Shown here: one piece after another, positions 1 through 8,412 of the stretch
How positions within the stretch are numbered: the first letter of the stretch is position 1
How the letters are laid out: every line of letters begins with the position of its first letter
From: Caballeronia sp. BR00000012568055
Lineage (GTDB): Bacteria > Pseudomonadota > Gammaproteobacteria > Burkholderiales > Burkholderiaceae
Direction: 5' to 3'
DNA: 64,000 nt
NCBI RefSeq assembly: GCF_029439455.1
Contig: NZ_JAQFVG010000248.1
Coordinates: 98,477-162,476, forward strand
Position numbers and translations under genes: made by a program
The notes under the pieces: model-generated
What the model saw: the letters and a program-made list of their open reading frames with translations, nothing else
Databases searched by the model: none
Told to the model about the DNA's origin: nothing

Positions 1-860
1 CCATGTGCGAGGCGATCGATAATGTACGACGGCATTTCCAGCGAGCGCGGCGACACGAGCGTGAATTTGAGGCCCTTGTATAGCGACAGCAACTTGGCGA
101 GCGAATGCACCGTGCGACCGTATTTCAGATCACCGACCATCGCGATATGCGCGCCATCGACGATCTTGCCGAGCCGCGAAAACTCGCGCTGAATGGTGTA
201 GAGATCGAGCAGCGCCTGACTCGGGTGTTCGCCGGGACCATCTCCCGCGTTGATCACGGGAATGTTGGTCGCGCGCGCGAATTCGGCTAGCGAACCTTGC
301 TCGGGATGCCGCACGACAATGGCGTCCGCATAACCGCTGATTACGCGGCTGGTGTCGTAGATGGATTCGCCTTTTGCCATCGACGAGAAGGTGAAGCCGG
401 TTGTGTCGCAGACCGAACCGCCGAGGCGGCAGAACGCGGAGCCGAAGCTCACGCGCGTACGCGTACTCGCTTCGAAAAAGAGATTGGCGAGCACCGCGCC
501 TTCGAGCACGCGCGTAATTTTCCGGCGACGCGCGATGGGTTGCATCATGTCTGCGGTGCGGAACAGCGCTTCGGCGGAATCACGCGAGAACTGGTCGATG
601 GAGATCAGTTGCGGCCGGCCTTCGAATTCGATCGGATGATATACGCTCTGCGTAGCGCCTTCGCCAGCGGGCATGCCGTTGAGGATTTCGCCGACATACC
701 GCGCCGCGATTTCCGGCATCGCGCGGGATTCGGGCGAATCGTCCGGCAAGAGCCACGTGTCGAGCGCACGCCGCGTTACGCCGATGCGAGAAGCGAACGC
801 ATCGCGGGTCATGTTCAGACGCCGCATGGCGTCGCGAAGGACGGTTTGTTGTTGGCTCAT
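1..860 (-). CDS. pyrB: Aspartate carbamoyltransferase with N-terminal HTH domain (3' end beyond window)
   Basis: Condenses carbamoyl phosphate with aspartate, the committed step of pyrimidine synthesis. Reading the reverse strand from the ATG at 860 gives about 286 residues without a stop; the C-terminal aspartate-binding domain lies past the window edge. Residues about 1-60 look like a helix-turn-helix (LNMTRDAFASRIGVTRRALD), absent from the E. coli enzyme. From about residue 75 the protein follows E. coli-type PyrB: the carbamoyl-phosphate motif FFEASTRTRVSF, then AIVVRHPEQG, INAGDGPGEHPSQALLDLYT and AMVGDLKYGRTVHSL. The essential STRTR and HPSQ residues are present. Whether the HTH binds DNA or only assists folding cannot be told from sequence. 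Another pyrB elsewhere in the genome is likely, so this may be a second form. Confidence 0.93.
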   Translation of the reverse strand, partial: MSQQQTVLRDAMRRLNMTRDAFASRIGVTRRALDTWLLPDDSPESRAMPEIAARYVGEILNGMPAGEGATQSVYHPIEFEGRPQLISIDQFSRDSAEALFRTADMMQPIARRRKITRVLEGAVLANLFFEASTRTRVSFGSAFCRLGGSVCDTTGFTFSSMAKGESIYDTSRVISGYADAIVVRHPEQGSLAEFARATNIPVINAGDGPGEHPSQALLDLYTIQREFSRLGKIVDGAHIAMVGDLKYGRTVHSLAKLLSLYKGLKFTLVSPRSLEMPSYIIDRLAH

Positions 861-896
861 GGAACGCTCCGGTATGTACGCGGAGCGTATATTAGG

Positions 897-1316
897 TCAC
901 TCGCCGATCAGATGCAAGACGAGTTCGCGCTGATGCTGCTCCGTGCGATGCTCGAACACGTAAATGCCCTGCCACACGCCGAGCACCATGCGCCCGGCTT
1001 CGACGGGAATCGAAAGCTGAACGGTGGTGAGGGCGGTGCGCAGATGCGCGGGCATATCGTCGGGGCCTTCGGCGTCGTGTACGTAGCGGCCCGGCGATTC
1101 CGGCGCGACCGCTTCGAAATAGCGTTCGAGGTCGGTGCGCACGTCGGGATCGGCGTTTTCCTGAATCAGCAGCGACGCCGAGGTGTGTCGGCAGAACAGT
1201 GTCAGCAGGCCGGTGCGGATATCCTGAAGATCGATCCAGTTTTCGATCTCGCGGGTGACTTCGTGCAGGCCGCGCGAGCCTGTCGCGAGCGTCAGGTGGT
1301 GGAGTGCCTGTTTCAT
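897..1316 (-). CDS. YjbQ/UPF0047 family protein
   Basis: This 139-residue protein matches the YjbQ (UPF0047) family in length and in its conserved landmarks: LFCRHTSASLLIQENADPDV near residues 41-60, a central DDMPAHLRTAL, and GRMVLGVWQGIYVFEHR near the C-terminus. E. coli YjbQ has weak thiamine-phosphate synthase activity and members form trimers with a His/Asp-lined pocket; the physiological role is unsettled. The gene lies 36 bp upstream of the carbamoyltransferase on the same strand, so co-transcription is possible. The ATG at 1316 gives the family N-terminus. The family assignment is secure, the function is not. Confidence 0.9.
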   Translation of the reverse strand: MKQALHHLTLATGSRGLHEVTREIENWIDLQDIRTGLLTLFCRHTSASLLIQENADPDVRTDLERYFEAVAPESPGRYVHDAEGPDDMPAHLRTALTTVQLSIPVEAGRMVLGVWQGIYVFEHRTEQHQRELVLHLIGE

Positions 1317-1398
1317 GTCGGTCTTGGTTCGGAAATGAATGATACATCGGACAGTGTATCGGCTTGGCGGGTCAACGGTTTGTCGAAAGGTGGCGAGG

Positions 1399-1863
1399 AT
1401 GAAAGGCTATTTTCTATTCGGCGCACTCGCGATCGCACTCCCGGCCATCGCTGGCGACGCCGCACGCCTCAACCACGGCGACGATCCTTTCATCCACGTA
1501 TCGAACGCGATTCCAAACTGCGCCACGCCGCGCGGTCCGTTCGAAACCGATCAGGAATGGCTGGACGAAGCGCATTACCGCATCGAACGCGGCAATAGCT
1601 GCTGGATTGCCGGTCGATGCCGCCTGTCGAACGGCTATCTCTATGACAAGGAAATTGCGGAAAGCGTGACGCGGCGGCTGAACTCGCTGAACGCATCGCT
1701 GCAATGGCGCGATAAAACCAGCCTCTGGCTCACCATCCAGCGCCGCTTCATTTATGTCGATGGCTGCGTCGCGCGCGATTTCGACCGCGCGCATTTCGTC
1801 TCCGCGCTGGGCGAAACCGCCGATGTCGAACGCGTGATCGATCGCACCACGATCCATCCGTGA
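1399..1863 (+). CDS. Exported protein of unknown function, possibly BON-like
   Basis: The protein is 154 residues from the ATG at 1399. A longer frame opens upstream, but only this start gives a signal peptide (MKGYFLFGALAIALPAIAGDA), and AAAGG lies 8 bases before it. The mature part has four cysteines (CATP, SCWIAGRC, GCVARDF) and a segment, DKEIAESVTRRLNSL through WLTIQRRFIYVDGCV, with the alpha-beta spacing of a BON domain, normally found in periplasmic or membrane-associated proteins. The cysteines could form disulfides in the periplasm. It is divergent from yjbQ and 21 bp ahead of the NfeD gene. Export is well supported; the BON resemblance is tentative and no function is assigned. Confidence 0.7.
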   Translation: MKGYFLFGALAIALPAIAGDAARLNHGDDPFIHVSNAIPNCATPRGPFETDQEWLDEAHYRIERGNSCWIAGRCRLSNGYLYDKEIAESVTRRLNSLNASLQWRDKTSLWLTIQRRFIYVDGCVARDFDRAHFVSALGETADVERVIDRTTIHP

Positions 1864-1884
1864 GATTTGGCCTAAGCTGGAAGC

Positions 1885-3189
1885 ATGAGCAAGAGACTGT
1901 GTCGTTTCCTCAGATGCGCGCTGCTCGCGTTCGTTATCGGATGTGCAGCGCAGAAGGCGAATGCCGCCGCGCCCGTCGTGGTGATTCCGCTGTCGGGCGC
2001 GATCGGACCAGCAAGCGCCGATTTCGTCGTGCGCTCGCTCGCCCGCGCCGCCGATGAGCACGCGCAACTCGCCGTGCTCCAGCTCGACACACCCGGCGGC
2101 CTCGATCAGTCCATGCGCGCGATCATCCAGGCGATTCTCGCGTCGCCCGTGCCGGTGGCGACGTTTATCGCGCCGAGCGGGGCGCGGGCGGCGAGCGCGA
2201 GCACTTACATTCTGTACGCCAGCCACATCGCCGCCATGGCGCCCGGCACCAATCTCGGCGCGGCCACGCCTATCCAGCTTGGATCGGACAAGGCCGCGAG
2301 TGAATCGACGGAAACGCGCAAGCAGATTCAGGACGCCGCCGCCTATATCCGCGGACTGGCGCAACTGCGCGACCGCAACGTGCAATGGGCGGAACGCGCG
2401 GTGCGCGAGGCGGTTGCGTTATCGGCGAGCGAAGCGCTGGAACAGAAGGTCATCGATCTGACTGCTTCTGACGTGAACGACTTGCTCAACAAGCTCGACG
2501 GCAAACACGTCCGCACGACCGCCGGCGATGTCACGCTCAACACCAAAGACGCGGCCCGCATCGTGCTGAATCCCGATTGGCGCAGCCGCTTTCTCGCGAC
2601 CATTACCGACCCGAGTATCGCGCTGATTCTGATGATGATCGGCCTCTACGGCCTGTTCTTCGAATTCGCCAATCCGGGTTTCGTGCTGCCGGGCGTCGCG
2701 GGCGCGATCTGTCTGCTGGTCGGCGCGTTCGCGTTGCAACTGTTGCCGATCAGTTTCGTCGGGCTCGGGCTGATCGTGTTCGGCCTCGGCTGTCTGGTCG
2801 CGGAGATGTTCCTGCCGACGTTTGGCACGCTCGGCATCGGCGGAATCGTGGCGTTCGGGATAGGCGCGTTGATGCTGATCGATACCGACGTGCCCGGCTT
2901 CGGCATTCCGATTGGCGTGATCATCGGTGTGGCGTTGGTGACGGCGCTGTTCGTGTTCACCGTGTCCGGGCTGGCGCTGAAGGCGCGCAGGCGGCCTGTG
3001 GTGAGCGGCGGCGAGGCGATGCTCGGCAGCATCGGCGTGATGCTCGACGATGGCTGGGCGCAAGTGCATGGGGAACGCTGGCGCGTGGAAAGCGCGGCAT
3101 CGGATAAGCAGCCGGAAAAAGGCGATCGCGTGCGCGTGACGGCGCGTCACGGACTCACGCTGAGCGTCGAACCAATGAGAGGCGACTAA
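1885..3189 (+). CDS. nfeD: NfeD-family membrane serine protease (ClpP class)
   Basis: A 434-residue long-form NfeD. It has an N-terminal signal segment ending near NANAA, then a ClpP/crotonase-like serine protease domain (LQLDTPGGLDQSMRAII, then FIAPSGARAASASTYIL with the nucleophile serine). A multi-pass membrane region follows around residues 235-365 (LILMMIGLYGLFFEFANPG is typical), ending in an OB-fold NfeD domain with GSIGVMLDDGWAQVHGERW. Long NfeD proteins cleave stomatin-type proteins near their hydrophobic ends. The slipin gene starts at the next base after this stop, the classic nfeD-stomatin operon, so the two probably form one membrane quality-control unit. All domains appear intact. 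Confidence 0.93.
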   Translation: MSKRLCRFLRCALLAFVIGCAAQKANAAAPVVVIPLSGAIGPASADFVVRSLARAADEHAQLAVLQLDTPGGLDQSMRAIIQAILASPVPVATFIAPSGARAASASTYILYASHIAAMAPGTNLGAATPIQLGSDKAASESTETRKQIQDAAAYIRGLAQLRDRNVQWAERAVREAVALSASEALEQKVIDLTASDVNDLLNKLDGKHVRTTAGDVTLNTKDAARIVLNPDWRSRFLATITDPSIALILMMIGLYGLFFEFANPGFVLPGVAGAICLLVGAFALQLLPISFVGLGLIVFGLGCLVAEMFLPTFGTLGIGGIVAFGIGALMLIDTDVPGFGIPIGVIIGVALVTALFVFTVSGLALKARRRPVVSGGEAMLGSIGVMLDDGWAQVHGERWRVESAASDKQPEKGDRVRVTARHGLTLSVEPMRGD

Positions 3190-3951
3190 ATGGGCATGAC
3201 CTTCGGATTCAGCGGCATCATTCTGGCGCTCGTGATGATCGTGGTGCTGTCGGCGGTGAAAATTTTTCGGGAGTACGAGCGTGGCGTGGTGTTTATGCTC
3301 GGGCGCTTCTGGAAGGTGAAAGGGCCGGGGCTGGTGTTGATCGTGCCAGCTGTGCAGCAAGTGGTGCGCATGGACCTGCGCACCGTCGTGTTCGATGTCC
3401 CGCCGCAAGACGTGATTACGCGCGACAACGTATCGGTGAAGGTGAATGCGGTGGTGTATTTTCGCGTCGTCGATCCGGAAAAGGCCGTGATTCAGGTGGC
3501 GCGCTTTCTCGAAGCGACCAGTCAACTCGCGCAAACCACCTTACGCGCGATTCTCGGCAAGCACGAACTCGACGAGTTGCTTTCCGAGCGCGAGCGCCTG
3601 AACGCCGATATCCAGCGCGTGCTCGATGCACAAACGGATGCGTGGGGCATCAAGGTATCGAACGTGGAAATCAAGGATGTCGATATCAACGAGACGATGA
3701 TTCGCGCCATTGCCCGGCAGGCCGAAGCGGAGCGCGAGCGGCGCGCGAAGATCATTCATGCGGAAGGCGAATTGCAGGCATCGGAGAAGCTGTTGCAGGC
3801 GGCGCAGATGCTCGCGCAGGCACCGCAAGCGATGCAACTGCGCTATCTGCAAACCTTGACGACGATCGCCGGTGACAAGAATTCGACGATCGTGTTTCCG
3901 GTGCCGGTCGATCTCGTCAGCGCCGTGATCGACCGGTTCAGCAAGCCTTAA
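3190..3951 (+). CDS. Slipin (stomatin-like SPFH protein)
   Basis: This 253-residue protein belongs to the SPFH/Band 7 family. A single N-terminal hydrophobic segment ([17 protein letters not shown]) anchors it, followed by the stomatin signature [37 protein letters not shown], and a charged coiled-coil helix rich in [18 protein letters not shown]. Slipins form oligomers in ordered membrane microdomains and are substrates or partners of NfeD proteases. The ATG directly abuts the nfeD stop, implying translational coupling. Its stop overlaps the stop of the convergent AhpD-like gene by 4 bp. Confidence 0.95.
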   Translation: MGMTFGFSGIILALVMIVVLSAVKIFREYERGVVFMLGRFWKVKGPGLVLIVPAVQQVVRMDLRTVVFDVPPQDVITRDNVSVKVNAVVYFRVVDPEKAVIQVARFLEATSQLAQTTLRAILGKHELDELLSERERLNADIQRVLDAQTDAWGIKVSNVEIKDVDINETMIRAIARQAEAERERRAKIIHAEGELQASEKLLQAAQMLAQAPQAMQLRYLQTLTTIAGDKNSTIVFPVPVDLVSAVIDRFSKP

Positions 3952-4484
3952 ACGAGAGCGGGAAAGTCCAGCGTCGTATCGTTGACGCGGTTCACGAGGT
4001 TGGTGAAGTTGATCACGCTCATCGCGAACAGCGCTTCGATGACTTGCTGTTCCGTGTAACCGGCTTCGCGCACCGCGTTCAACACTTCTTGATCGACGGT
4101 GCCGCTCGTATTCGCCACGGTCCGCACGAAGCGCACGAGCGCATCACGCTTGGCGTTGCCGGTCGCTTCGCCCGCGCGGATTTGCTGCGTTTGCGCCTGC
4201 GTCAGACCGACCATCTTGCCGACGACCGTGTGCGCGGCGGCACAGTAATCACAACCCGCAATTTCGCTGACGGCCAATTTGATCGCTTCGACATCGGCTT
4301 TTTCCAGGCTGCTTTTGGCGAGAATGGCATCGCCGGAAAGCGTGGCGCCGAGCGCAGCGGGGCTATGCGAGCCGATCGCCGCGTAAGCGTTCGGCACGCG
4401 TCCGGCGGCTTTCTTGATGGCGGCAAACAGATCGGCGGTGACGCCCGTGGCTTCGTTGACGTTGATTTGGGAAAGACGTGACAT
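3948..4484 (-). CDS. Carboxymuconolactone decarboxylase / AhpD-like peroxidase-fold protein
   Basis: The protein has 178 residues of the carboxymuconolactone decarboxylase superfamily. It carries the AhpD-type redox motif [13 protein letters not shown], with paired cysteines followed by the catalytic histidine, and the usual helical repeat ending in [17 protein letters not shown]. Family members reduce peroxides or serve as thiol-dependent antioxidants. GGAG sits 6 bases before the ATG at 4484. It is divergent from a LysR regulator across about 130 bp, the arrangement expected if that regulator controls it. Peroxidase-type activity is supported by the CxxC-H motif; the substrate is unknown. 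Confidence 0.9.
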   Translation of the reverse strand: MSRLSQINVNEATGVTADLFAAIKKAAGRVPNAYAAIGSHSPAALGATLSGDAILAKSSLEKADVEAIKLAVSEIAGCDYCAAAHTVVGKMVGLTQAQTQQIRAGEATGNAKRDALVRFVRTVANTSGTVDQEVLNAVREAGYTEQQVIEALFAMSVINFTNLVNRVNDTTLDFPALV

Positions 4485-4615
4485 GGTGTGCTCCTTGGTT
4501 CAGTGGGTGCCATCGGATGGCGTGAGTGAACTTTAGGCGCACACCGCTCCGGCGTGAATGCGCGGGAGGCTCGCAAAACCGCGCAATCGTCTCAATCGCT
4601 GTAGAGTGTCGATCC

Positions 4616-5557
4616 ATGGACTATCTCACCAGCCTTCGCGTGTTCTGCACGGTCGTCGAAGCCAAGAGCTTCGCCCGTGCCGCCGATATCCTCGGGCTGT
4701 CGCCGCCGGTGGTATCGCGCGCCATCGCCGGACTGGAACAGCGACTGGGCAGCCGATTGTTCAATCGGACCACGCGGCAAATCTCGCTGACGGAAACCGC
4801 CGAGCGCTTTTTCTCGGACTGCTCGCGCCTGCTCGACGAACTTCAGGCAATGGAAGAGCGCGCCGGGAATCGTTCGAGCGAGGCGACGGGCTTGTTGCGT
4901 CTGGTCGCGCACACCACGGTCATGATGAATCGGTACGCGCCCTTGATCGCGGATTTCCGCCGCGCGCATCCGCATGTGCGGCTCGATGTGACGTTGACCG
5001 AACGGCCCGTCGATCTCGTCGGCGAAGGTTACGATCTGGCGATCGTGCTGCCGTTCATGTTGACGACGGACACGGTCGTCACGCGTCAACTCGAAATCAT
5101 TCCGCAGGTGCTGGTAGCAAGTCCCGCGTATCTGGAAACCCATCCCGCGCCGCGCCATCCGTCCGAACTGGTCGATCACGCCTTCGTCGCCATTTCTTCG
5201 TCGATACGCAAACCGTCGCTGACGTTTCGCATCGGCGGGGAAGAGGTGCTGGTGCCGCTGAATTACGATATCTCGTCGAACAGCGCCGTGTTCAATCGCG
5301 AGATGGTGGTGCAGGGCTTCGGTATCGGCGTATTGCCGAGTGCGCTGATCGAGCGCGAAGTGGAAGCGGCGCGGCTGGTCAGATTGCTCGATGCCTACGA
5401 GCTGATCGGTGCCGTCACCGATATCCGTCTCGCCTACAGCACGCGCGCGCTCTTGCCCGCGAAAGTGCGCGCGTTCGTCGAACATGCGGTGCGTTTTTGC
5501 GCCGAACAGCCTTATGTGCTGGGCGAATCCATCCGCGCGCCGCTGCCGCAAAACTGA
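4616..5557 (+). CDS. LysR-family transcriptional regulator
   Basis: This 313-residue LysR regulator has an N-terminal winged HTH (LRVFCTVVEAKSFARAADIL through SPPVVSRAIAGLEQRLGSRL, then NRTTRQISLTETA) and a periplasmic-binding-like effector domain. It resembles the CrgA/AaeR-type clade: in that family the second domain begins GLLRLVAHTT as here, and it has a D/E-rich VDLVGEGYDLAI motif. The frame is open 30 codons upstream, but the ATG at 4616 gives the standard LysR N-terminus. It is divergent from the AhpD-like gene and 174 bp upstream of an efflux operon on the same strand, so either or both may be targets. Confidence 0.92.
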   Translation: MDYLTSLRVFCTVVEAKSFARAADILGLSPPVVSRAIAGLEQRLGSRLFNRTTRQISLTETAERFFSDCSRLLDELQAMEERAGNRSSEATGLLRLVAHTTVMMNRYAPLIADFRRAHPHVRLDVTLTERPVDLVGEGYDLAIVLPFMLTTDTVVTRQLEIIPQVLVASPAYLETHPAPRHPSELVDHAFVAISSSIRKPSLTFRIGGEEVLVPLNYDISSNSAVFNREMVVQGFGIGVLPSALIEREVEAARLVRLLDAYELIGAVTDIRLAYSTRALLPAKVRAFVEHAVRFCAEQPYVLGESIRAPLPQN

Positions 5558-5731
5558 TTCTTGCCACGCCTGAACGCAACGCCCCGGCGATTCTTGTCGC
5601 CAGCGTTATTGTCTCGTGTCTTCAGCACGCGTTGACCTGGTGCATCGGCGCAACTACTCTTCCGGACTATGACGGGCAGCGAAAGTTGCCCTTTTCTCCA
5701 TCTGATCGGTGCATATGCACACAAAGTCAAT

Positions 5732-6820
5732 ATGACGACTCCTACGACAAATCTTCCCTCCACGGCCGCGCCCGCACTCGCGCGCCCGCCGCGCCGCATT
5801 CCCTGGATGATGATCGCGCTTGGCTTGGTCGGTATCGCGCTGATTGCGGCGGCGACTTATTGGGCGCTGGTGCTGCGCTTTGTCCAGACAACCGACGATG
5901 CCTACGTCGGTGGCGACGTGACCGTGCTCGCGCCGAAGGTCAACGGCTTCGTCACCGATGTACTGGTGCAGGACAACCAGCGCGTCAAAGCGGGACAAGT
6001 GCTGATCCGCCTCGATTCTCGCGATTACAACGCGCGTCTCGCACAAGCCAATGCCGAAGTCGATAGCGCGCGAGCGGCGGTCGTCGAACTGAAGGCGAAG
6101 GATGAGTTGCAGGCGGCGGTGATCAATCAGCAGCAGGCGGAAGTGCATGCGTCGTCGGCGGAACTGACGCGCAGCGCGCAGGATCGCGTGCGCTATCGCG
6201 AACTCGTGAAGGACGATGCGGTGTCGAATCAGATCGTCGAACGGGCGGATGCGGATTACACGAAAGCGCAGGCTTCGGTGGATCGGAGTGGCGCGTCTTT
6301 GGTGGCGGCGAAGCGCCAACTCGCGGTGATCGAAGCGCAAATCGCGGATGCACAAGCGCGCGTCAACACGGCGGAAGCCGCGCGGCGCGTGGCAGAACTA
6401 AACGTCGAATATACGACGATCCGCTCGCCCGTGGATGGCTACGTGGGCAATCGTACGGCGCGTGTGGGCGTGCTGGCGAACGTCGGCACATCGCTGCTGA
6501 CGATCGTGCCCGCAACCGGCCTTTGGGTCGATGCCAACTTCAAGGAAGATCAGCTCAAGAAAATGCACGCCGGCGATCGCGCCGATGTCGAACTCGATGC
6601 ATCGAACATTCCGTTCACGGGACACGTCGAAAGTCTTGCGCCTGCAACCGGCGCGACGTTCAGCGTCCTGCCCGCCGAGAACGCGACCGGCAACTTCACG
6701 AAGATCGTGCAGCGCGTGCCCGTGCGTATTCGCCTCGATGTGCCGAAGGGCGCGGAAGCCGTGTTGCGCCCGGGTCTCTCGGCGACGGTGAAAGTGCATC
6801 TGACGAATAACAACGGCTGA
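5732..6820 (+). CDS. EmrA/HlyD-family membrane fusion protein
   Basis: A periplasmic adaptor of a tripartite drug-efflux pump, 362 residues from the ATG at 5732; the frame opens 21 codons earlier without an obvious ribosome-binding site. A single transmembrane helix (WMMIALGLVGIALIAAATYW) is followed by the lipoyl half-motif TTDDAYVGGDVTVLAPKVNG, a long alpha-hairpin of about residues 90-200, the second half-motif YTTIRSPVDGYVGNR, and a C-terminal beta-barrel (VPVRIRLDVP). This is the architecture of EmrA, which bridges an MFS pump and an outer-membrane channel. The pump gene follows after 13 bp and the channel gene after that. Confidence 0.93.
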   Translation: MTTPTTNLPSTAAPALARPPRRIPWMMIALGLVGIALIAAATYWALVLRFVQTTDDAYVGGDVTVLAPKVNGFVTDVLVQDNQRVKAGQVLIRLDSRDYNARLAQANAEVDSARAAVVELKAKDELQAAVINQQQAEVHASSAELTRSAQDRVRYRELVKDDAVSNQIVERADADYTKAQASVDRSGASLVAAKRQLAVIEAQIADAQARVNTAEAARRVAELNVEYTTIRSPVDGYVGNRTARVGVLANVGTSLLTIVPATGLWVDANFKEDQLKKMHAGDRADVELDASNIPFTGHVESLAPATGATFSVLPAENATGNFTKIVQRVPVRIRLDVPKGAEAVLRPGLSATVKVHLTNNNG

Positions 6821-6833
6821 GCGAGGCGCGATC

Positions 6834-8399
6834 ATGGACCCTCTCGATCCCGCCAGCGCACCCGTCAAACAGCGCGCGTTCGCCTTCGCGCTGATGTGCC
6901 TCGGCTTCTTTATGGCGACGCTGGATATTCAGATCGTGGCATCGTCGCTGAAGGATATCGGCGGCGGATTGTCGGCGAGTCAGGACGAATTGTCGTGGGT
7001 ACAGACGTCGTATCTGATCGCGGAAATTCTCGTCATTCCGATGTCTGGTTGGTTATCCAAAGTATTTTCCACGCGATGGCTGTTCGCGGCGTCCGCTGTC
7101 GGATTCACGATTACGAGCATGCTGTGCGGTCTTGCGTGGGATATCAATTCGATGATCCTGTTCCGCGGTTTGCAAGGCGCGCTCGGCGCAGCGATGATAC
7201 CGACGGTCTTTACCACGGCCTTCGTTTTATTCCCCGGCAAACAACGTTTGATTGCATCGACGACGATCGGCGCGCTGGCCTCGCTTGCACCTGCCATCGG
7301 TCCGGTGATCGGCGGATGGATCACGGATCAATGGTCGTGGCACTGGCTGTTTTATCTGAACCTCGTGCCGGGTCTGGTCGTGGCCGTGCTCGTGCCGAAG
7401 TATGTTCACATCGACAAAGCTGATCTTTCGCTGCTTAAAAAAGGCGATTATCTTGGCATGGTGCTGATGTCGGGATTCCTTGGATGCCTCGAATACGTGC
7501 TCGAAGAAGGGCCGCGCAAGAACTGGTTCGGTGACGACATTATCGTGTTCTGCGCGTGGATATCGGCGATTTGCGGCTTCTTGTTTATCGTGCACGCGTT
7601 GACAGCGAAGGAACCGATTGTCGATCTGCGTGCGCTGGCGGTGCGGAACTTCGGTATCGGTAGCTTGCTGTCGTTTGTGATCGGGATCGGCATCTTTACT
7701 TCTGTGTTTTTGTCGCCGGTTTTTCTGGCTCGCGTGCGTGGTTTCGATTCGCTGCATACCGGTTTGGCCTTGCTGTCCGTAGGCGTGTTCCAGTTGCTTT
7801 CCATCGGCGTGTACAGCACGGCTTCACGCTTTATCGATATGCGGATTTTGCTGGTGTTCGGTCTCGTGTGCTTCGGCCTCGGTTGCTATTTCTACACGCC
7901 GTTGACGCACGAATGGGGTTGGCAACAATTCCTCTTGCCGCAAGCATTGCGTGGTATCGGTCAGCAATTCGCAGTGCCGCCCATCGTGACGATGGCGCTC
8001 GGTTCGCTGCCGCAATCACGTCTGAAATCGGCAAGCGGTTTGTTCAATCTGATGCGTAATTTGGGCGGTGCGATTGGTATTGCGGTGAGCGCGACCATGC
8101 TCAACGACCGGCTCAATCTGCATTATTTGCGGCTCAACGAAAGCGTAACGGTCGGCCGTCCGGTGATCGAAGACATGCTCTCGCGCAGCACGGCGCATCT
8201 CGCCTCCGTTGCTGGCGATGCGCTCGATGCTTCGCAAGCCGGTCTCGCATCGCTGCATGCCCTGGTGTTCCGTGAAGCGCTCGTGCTGACCTTTGCCGAT
8301 TGCTTCTACGTGCTCGCGCTGTGCTTCGTCGTCGGTATCGTGGCGATGCTGTTTGCCAAGCCGATCACCAGCGCGCCGCCTTCGTCCGAAGCGCATTGA
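6834..8399 (+). CDS. MFS multidrug transporter, DHA2 (EmrB) family
   Basis: A proton-coupled drug exporter of 521 residues with 14 predicted membrane segments, the DHA2 size. The first helix holds the DHA2 hallmark FFMATLDIQIVASSLKDIGG, including the membrane-embedded aspartate; the second loop has GWLSKVFSTRWLF, and motif C-like glycines are in ASLAPAIGPVIGGWITDQWS. It is preceded by the EmrA-like adaptor and followed 13 bp later by an outer-membrane channel, giving a complete three-part export system. The substrate cannot be inferred beyond hydrophobic toxic compounds, typical of the family. Confidence 0.94.
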   Translation: MDPLDPASAPVKQRAFAFALMCLGFFMATLDIQIVASSLKDIGGGLSASQDELSWVQTSYLIAEILVIPMSGWLSKVFSTRWLFAASAVGFTITSMLCGLAWDINSMILFRGLQGALGAAMIPTVFTTAFVLFPGKQRLIASTTIGALASLAPAIGPVIGGWITDQWSWHWLFYLNLVPGLVVAVLVPKYVHIDKADLSLLKKGDYLGMVLMSGFLGCLEYVLEEGPRKNWFGDDIIVFCAWISAICGFLFIVHALTAKEPIVDLRALAVRNFGIGSLLSFVIGIGIFTSVFLSPVFLARVRGFDSLHTGLALLSVGVFQLLSIGVYSTASRFIDMRILLVFGLVCFGLGCYFYTPLTHEWGWQQFLLPQALRGIGQQFAVPPIVTMALGSLPQSRLKSASGLFNLMRNLGGAIGIAVSATMLNDRLNLHYLRLNESVTVGRPVIEDMLSRSTAHLASVAGDALDASQAGLASLHALVFREALVLTFADCFYVLALCFVVGIVAMLFAKPITSAPPSSEAH

Positions 8400-8412
8400 A
8401 CGGATTACGATC

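Noticed and set aside
2419-3534. A 371-codon frame opposite nfeD and the slipin gene
   Set aside because: Composition is His/Gln/Arg-rich as expected for antisense of membrane-protein codons; the sense genes are well supported.
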